From Oncomelania hupensis (lineage: Eukaryota > Mollusca > Gastropoda > Littorinimorpha > Pomatiopsidae), in contig CM072520.1 of assembly GCA_036898135.1 (NCBI GenBank), forward strand, positions 399,501 through 463,500: 64,000 nucleotides of DNA, given 5' to 3'. Below are positions 58,429 through 64,000 of this stretch, piece after piece (positions within the stretch are counted from its first letter, which is position 1; each line of letters opens with the position of its first letter). Position numbers and translations under genes: made by a program. The notes beneath the pieces are model-generated. The model was not told the origin of the DNA and made no database searches. It was given only the letters and a program-made list of their open reading frames with translations.

Positions 58429-58655
58429 AAAAGTGAAGACATTTTAAGAGCAGCGCGGCTGCGCTGCAGAGCAGGTCAAGGAAGGTAAACAGACCACATA
58501 GCAACATGTAAATACAGACGATATTGCTCGACTGTATAGGCGTGTTTCTGATGAATCCCGAACATATTTGTCAACAAAATTACTGTGTAATGTGTAGGAA
58601 AATGAATCCTTGCAATAATGCTGGTATTTTTTAACATTTGTTTTTTTGTCAACAT
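58429..58655. other. Unassigned spacer
   Basis: No feature recognised. Confidence 0.3.
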
Positions 58656-59012
58656 TGTGATATAGAGCTTACAATTTACATGGAAATGGTGAATGAAAAC
58701 AGTTCAATTCTACTTTTTTTTTTTTATTCGTACAAACATTAGGCTTTTTTATGATATTCAAGTTTGTGCTGTTGGTGACTGAATCATAAAACAAAACTAT
58801 TGCAGCATGCTAGAGTGATAAATTGTATTCATAAATTAATATCCCCCCATTGAATAGTGATTAGTGGGCTAAAGAGCGTTGGTTGTCAATTGAACAAAAG
58901 GGAACTTGTGAAAATTTAACACTGCTTTGCATAATCATAAATATTGTCAAATTCAGTTCAATTTGTAAATATAAAATATAAATTTAATGTCAATTGTAAG
59001 CTCTATATCACA
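58656..59012. mobile_element. 357-bp MITE-like element with 21-bp perfect inverted ends
   Basis: Left end TGTGATATAGAGCTTACAAT (plus T) at 58,656-58,676 is the exact reverse complement of 58,992-59,012. Similarity continues a few bases inward (TTACAT versus TGACAT). AT-rich interior without a frame. No clear target duplication, so superfamily unassigned. Confidence 0.65.
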
Positions 59013-59037
59013 CACAAAAAATGTTTATTCCCATTTT

Positions 59038-59278
59038 TTTCCAACCCCCGTTTACAAAAACAAATTAGAATATAAACAGTATTAAATATTAACAAAACAC
59101 ATACATATAAAATGCCTACATTGCCAAATAGTATCATAGGAAGCCCCAGTGACCACCTGGCAGAAAGCATCAAATATTTCCAAGCTGATCCAACAGACCT
59201 CACACACTAATGAGGAGTTTTGTCCCGGAAGAGTTTTCAAGAAAAAAGGTAGGTGACTGGTCTAGCGAAGAAGAAGAT
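59038..59278 (+). mobile_element. Element X partial copy X12
   Basis: Internal segment only, from CCAACCCCCGTTTACAAAAA to GTCTAGCGAAGAAGAAGATA. Both family termini are missing. Confidence 0.8.
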
Positions 59279-59776
59279 ACACGCCTGTTTATAAGCGGTA
59301 CTCTGAGACGGTTGCTAAATTCAACCCTTCTTTTGCCTCTTATGTTCCCTTCACGCTGGCTGAACCGCCCTAAGCCAGGTCAGAGACGCTGGCTGGCCGG
59401 CCTTGCTGTAGCCTATAGCCTAGTACAGTGGCACTTGACTCGAGTACTTTGAGCAGCTTATAATTATTTTAACTAAGCCCACTGCATTGCTGTAGCCAGA
59501 CCTTAACGAACCGCCGGCGCCCTCTCTTATGATTGTGTTATACATTTTAGAAATACGTGACAATTGTACCTCACGCTATTAGAAACTACTTTTGTTCGCT
59601 GTGCTTAAGTATTTTATGCCTAACAAAAATTCCTGCTGAAACTGATTGTATTTTAAAAACTCATCCACTATTTACTATACACGAGGGAGCCCAAACAAAC
59701 ATTTAAAATACATTTACATTTAAAACCTCATCCAAAACAGCACAATTTACAAGACATGCTAGACCTATAACACACA

Positions 59777-59830
<54 letters not shown>

Positions 59831-60044
59831 TACATGGACACACAATCGATATGATACACACAGTAGACACAAACACACAATCTGAATGTAAACACACAAT
59901 CAAACAAAGAGTAAATACAGTCAAGTTTAAAAGGACTTCACAAAACAAAGCAACAAACGAGACATTTAAGCAAAGTTTAAAGTACAACAATTTACGAAAT
60001 GTTATGTGTTCGTGTTTTTTTTTCTATGGAGACATGCATTCACT

Positions 60045-60125
<81 letters not shown>

Positions 60126-61084
60126 AGGGAAGAGCTAGAGATATATGCAATGCATGCCTATGCAGTACAGTGCATGTACTGTACAATGGTTGTGTGTTTT
60201 TCGATATTATAACCTAGTGCGTGTAGGAAACATCACATAAAAAATTTTTTTTTATTGTACTCACCCACAATTCTGTAATTATGCTGATAGTTATATATCC
60301 GGAATAAATCACCACTATACCTGTCATTGTCACACAACACGGCACACTGATCAAGCAACTGTAGGTGTTTTGTTGATATTTTCTAATGATGTTTATGCAG
60401 GTACAGTACATTGAATGACCATCATAAATGTCACTTTCACAAAAGGGGCACACTGTGTACTGACCAAGCTTCACTATATACTGGTAGCTAGTGGTAGGTA
60501 CAGGGCCGCGGCAATGCAACAATTATGTGCGTGTGCCTATCGTTTCCACCATTACCGCTAGAAAAAAGTTAAAATTTGCTAGAATTACAGAGGCCATCAG
60601 CCAAACACAAGAAGCAATGTTATAATGTCGACCACATCACCAGAAAGTTCAAACTGTGTACTAAGTGACTTCAAATGGTGAACATTGTACAAAGGATTTA
60701 AACGTGTAATTAAAACGCATATATACACTAGATCGTAAACCGGTCCGATGCAAGAAAGAGAAGGGCCGATCAGTACACACGGTCAAATCGACTTAAATAT
60801 AACACAAACGAAATCGAATGTTGAGGTTTACTTTATGCTAACACAAAACACAGATATGAAAGTAACTAAAATGCAAAAGGACTACCACAATACAAACGAT
60901 ATTTCACATAATATGATCAAATCTATAGCACAAAGTCAGAAATCAGTCGTCCGCCAGCTTTGTCTGCTGTGTTAAGCGTTGGCTACTAGACGGGAAGGAG
61001 CACGCTAGCTGTGAGGCTGGTTTCCGCGCTGCGCGCTATAATTGGCCTAGTGTGTTAAACAGAAAAGCCATCCCCTGGCAGAGA
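59279..61084. other. Sequence with GA tracts and no supported gene
   Basis: Two (GA)n microsatellites at 59,780-59,827 and 60,058-60,121. Open frames of 75-100 codons (60,214-60,522 minus; 60,748-60,975 plus) have no recognised motif. Confidence 0.4.
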
Positions 61085-61228
61085 TATACAGCCGTGGATA
61101 GTATAGTAGATTGATAGAATAGAGTAGGAATGAGAAAGAACAAAGGAGAAAGATAGCGACAGTGGGAATTTAAATAACTAAATTTCCAGAAAGTGGGGAT
61201 ACTATTTATACTGAAACCCCTGGCACCC
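61085..61228 (+). mobile_element. Element X partial copy X13
   Basis: The last ~140 bp of the family (AGTATAGTAGATTGATAGAA to CTGGCACCCCCACGCGGGG), immediately followed by a second partial copy in the same orientation. Confidence 0.8.
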
Positions 61229-61608
61229 CCACGCGGGGATACTCTAATTTATCGAACTCCCATTTACAAAAACAAAATAGAATATAATCATGAAATTTTA
61301 ACCAAGCACATAAAATGCCTACATTGCTAAATAATAATATAGGAAGCCCTAATGACCATTTAGCAGAAAGCGTCCAGCATTTCCAAGCTGACCCAACACA
61401 CCTCGTACACAAATGAGTTTTATAAAAGTTTTTTTTTTTAAATGTAGGTGACTGGTCTAGCGAATGAGGAAGTACAGTAGATGATAGTACAGTAGGAATG
61501 AGAAAGAACAAAGGAGAAAAACAGCGACTGGAAATGTAAAGCACTAAATTTCTAGAAAATGGGGATACCATTTATACAGAAACCACCAGCACCCCTCACA
61601 GGGGACCG
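61229..61608 (+). mobile_element. Element X partial copy X14
   Basis: Starts internally (ATACTCTAATTTATCGAACT) and runs to ACCAGCACCCCTCACAGGGG. More diverged than the other copies. Confidence 0.78.
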
Positions 61609-62960
61609 CACAATTGTATTTTACATAGGATATACAGTTTTAGATTGACACACATGCATGACGCTGTCAAACACAAAGACCACACAAACTCTTTTTGTTG
61701 ACAGAATGGAGTGTATTATGTACAACAAATTAAAAAGTAACATTTCAATTTCTGAGTACTTTGTAACAAAGTCAAGACAATCTTTCATTCAGTCTAAAAT
61801 CAAGCACAGTGGAAGAGAACCAGGATTGACAAACACATGAATTTTACCACAAAATAACCACCACCATTGTTGACAATTTTCTCGCCATTAACTTTCATCC
61901 ATCAGCCTTCAATTTCACTTTAGTAAATAAAACCTCCAAAATTAAAAACCAATTTAAAAATTAAAAAAAATATTTAAAAGCATTTCTCCCAACACTTTTA
62001 AAAACGTAGCCAAATTACCCAGCAACACCAAACAGAACGGCAAATAAAAAAATGCAAATGATAACAAGGTTCATAAATACATTCACTGAAAACACTTTCA
62101 TATCATTTAAAGTAATGTGGAGATGGATTTGATCAAAATCATTAGGTAGACAATTTATCCTAAGCTGTAAATAGTTAAAAGGTTAAAAATGTTACATGGT
62201 CACAAAACCACCACCACTCTTGCATGTGCATGTAAGGCTCTTCGCTATGACCATCCAATACACTAACATTAAAAGTAAGGCACCAATTTTGTACAATACT
62301 CTTTAGAATATACATCTATATGACAAAACAATGTCATCAGTGTCAATTTACCAAGCACAAAGCCCCTTGGGCAGTAATGTCATAGCAGAAGAGACTCCAG
62401 TTTTTATGTTATAACAGGAAGAAAAACATTTAACACATAAAACAGTTAAAATCAATCCGTTAAGATGGTTAAAAAATTGATTAATAAATAAAATGTTTCC
62501 TGCTTTTCTTTATTTCCATTTGCTGTACAATTTAAAAAAGAAATAAAAAGCTCGCCAGATCTATGGTGCGCACTTTCACAGGGAAAAGCGTCTATTAAAA
62601 TGAGCCAAACAAATAGCGAACAATGAATAACAAGTAATGATAATAAATGTTCATGAATTATGAGATTCACAGCTCCAAGCGTGTACAATTGTTTTGCCAT
62701 CCAAACACACAAACGCACACATAAACTGCAAGAAAACCTTTTTGTCATTTAGCAAACTGTTCAGTCTTTGTCTACGCCATGCGCTGTTACAAATCAATTC
62801 ATCAATCTAGAACAACAATCTAGCACATTAAAACGAATATATATTCCATTAAAATCCAAGAAAATAAAATTATCATAGAAGATCAACAGAAGGAAAAAGG
62901 TAATTTTGCAAGGCAAAGTACAATGTGAATGATGGCAATAAACTCCTCTCACTGGCCACA
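61609..62960. other. AT-rich unique sequence
   Basis: No repeat or exon recognised. Several TTTATT strings (AATAAA on minus) would allow it to be the 3' UTR of a minus-strand gene beyond the window, but nothing decides it. Confidence 0.3.
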
Positions 62961-63135
62961 TGCATACTTCACTGTTTTCAGCTAAAGTTTCAACAATCCT
63001 CACTGCCTCCATCTACGGTCTTAACAATCCTCACTGCCTTCAGCTAAGATCTCAATAATCCTAACATCCTTCATCTACGGTCTCAACAATCCTCACTGCC
63101 TTCAGCTAGGGTCTCAACAATCCTCACATTCCATC
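62961..63135. repeat. ~30-36-bp degenerate minisatellite
   Basis: Five units of CAACAATCCTCACTGCC followed by TTCAGCTA/CATCTACGGTCT. Confidence 0.85.
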
Positions 63136-64000
63136 ACAGACCCTCAAAACAAATTCTGCTGCAGCTTGAATTCAAAAGTAGAGCCCCTCTCAAATTACAT
63201 TCAGAAAGAAGTGCCTTCAGTTAAACTTGAAAAATGCCGCTAAGTGTTAAAAAGGACTAATGCCCTCCAACAGCTGCCCTCTAAGTTAGTGAAATTGGCA
63301 TGTTGGTTCATTTCAAGTGATAAACACCGCCAACTGTGGCATTCACCCAGTCACCCTCAGTGGTTAATCATTAAAAACCTGTTCCAACATGCAACAATCC
63401 CGCTGCCCTTACGAGTTAGGGTCGCTGACAATCCTGGCAAAGGGAGGGCGGCCTGGGTCCAGGCCCAACTGAATGTACCCACGCCGAACTCTCAGAGGTT
63501 GTTTACCAGAACCATGACTGCTGGTGGAGTCACTGGAAGAAATCAGTATGCCATTTCTGTGTTGGTTGTCACTGCCTGCCTTACAACCATTGTCTGCGTC
63601 ACCATGCTGTCATAAAAAAAAAAAGGTCTGAATGCTGTTACACAACCCAAGCAAACACCAGGTAAAGAGCATTTGTTCCTGTAACCTTGACCCTGCTGTC
63701 TGATTGCCCAACATGTATTGAACATTTGTCTGTTCATTTATTTATAAATGTCTTGAAAACTTTAAAACCCCTGAGACCCCTTTATTGACTACAGCAACAG
63801 TTGCTGTCTTACTGTCCAAGAGAAATAACTAATATGTTGCACCCAATCAATGATACTGTATGACAATGTCAGGCAGCCTAGTGGTTATATACATTACCTT
63901 GGACAGTATCAACACTTCAGTACAGTGTGTGTACATGTTAATAACTTTACCACAGCATACAGATTATAATAACTTTTACCACAGTGTATAGATATGTTAA
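63136..64000. other. Unassigned sequence with a 123-codon open frame
   Basis: The plus-strand frame 63,244-63,615 is open for 123 codons and ends in a hydrophobic stretch (ISVLVVTACLTTIVCVTML). Codon content looks ordinary, but I recognise no family, and no splice or promoter evidence supports it. Confidence 0.25.

Overview
The window is metazoan nuclear DNA, most likely from a marine mollusc (gastropod-like). It has no operons or compact genes. Instead it shows short exons with GT/AG borders, tRNA-derived SINEs, non-LTR retrotransposons of the endonuclease-RT type widespread in molluscs, L2/CR1-like LINEs, solo LTRs and an exceptional load of mini- and microsatellites. The species assignment is inference from repeat style only; no gene here fixes it. 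Most long open frames in the window are products of tandem repeats whose unit length is divisible by three and are not genes.

Candidate host coding sequence is sparse. (1) A short minus-strand first exon at 2,723-2,791 begins with a myristoylation-type N-terminus. (2) A plus-strand exon at 20,264-20,412 encodes the N-terminal half of a THAP zinc-finger domain and ends at a splice donor. (3) The best gene is a plus-strand, small, secreted immunoglobulin-like protein assembled from exons at 29,466-29,547 (signal peptide), 45,584-45,793, 48,677-48,811 and possibly 51,989-52,017. All joints are phase 1. Its first intron is 16 kb and carries most of the satellite DNA in the window.

Layout. 1-2,655: a 43-bp minisatellite broken by a LINE and a SINE. 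3,340-4,310: 26- and 41-bp tandem arrays. 4,615-6,214: candidate solo LTR in a GA tract. 6,700-11,200: L2 tail, 52-bp array, 1.3-kb 15-bp array, tRNA-like SINE, microsatellites. 11,895-13,378: solo LTR, with a second copy inverted at 27,796-29,292. 13,670-17,530: several minisatellites and an L2 fragment. 17,780-19,200: LINE fragment and SINE. 19,800-24,800: pogo/Tigger-like MITE, THAP exon, 2.1-kb LTR. 24,800-27,660: LINE 3' part and a 29-bp array. 29,466-52,017: the Ig-like gene with its intronic repeats, including about 10.5 kb of a 24-bp satellite (31,190-43,594) invaded by LINEs and by an unnamed roughly 0.5-0.7-kb retroelement that I call element X. 47,000-61,600: many element X copies, a 1.67-kb minisatellite that appears to grow from an element X end, a 2.5-kb dead L2-like LINE and a MITE. 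61,600-64,000: AT-rich sequence with little recognisable content.

The unifying theme is transposon ends turning into satellites. The 24-bp satellite resembles the (GGATA)n tail of the LINE that keeps inserting into it. The 53,160-54,820 minisatellite is built from the terminus of element X. The 45,764-46,045 minisatellite is built from the end of an Ig exon together with its splice donor.
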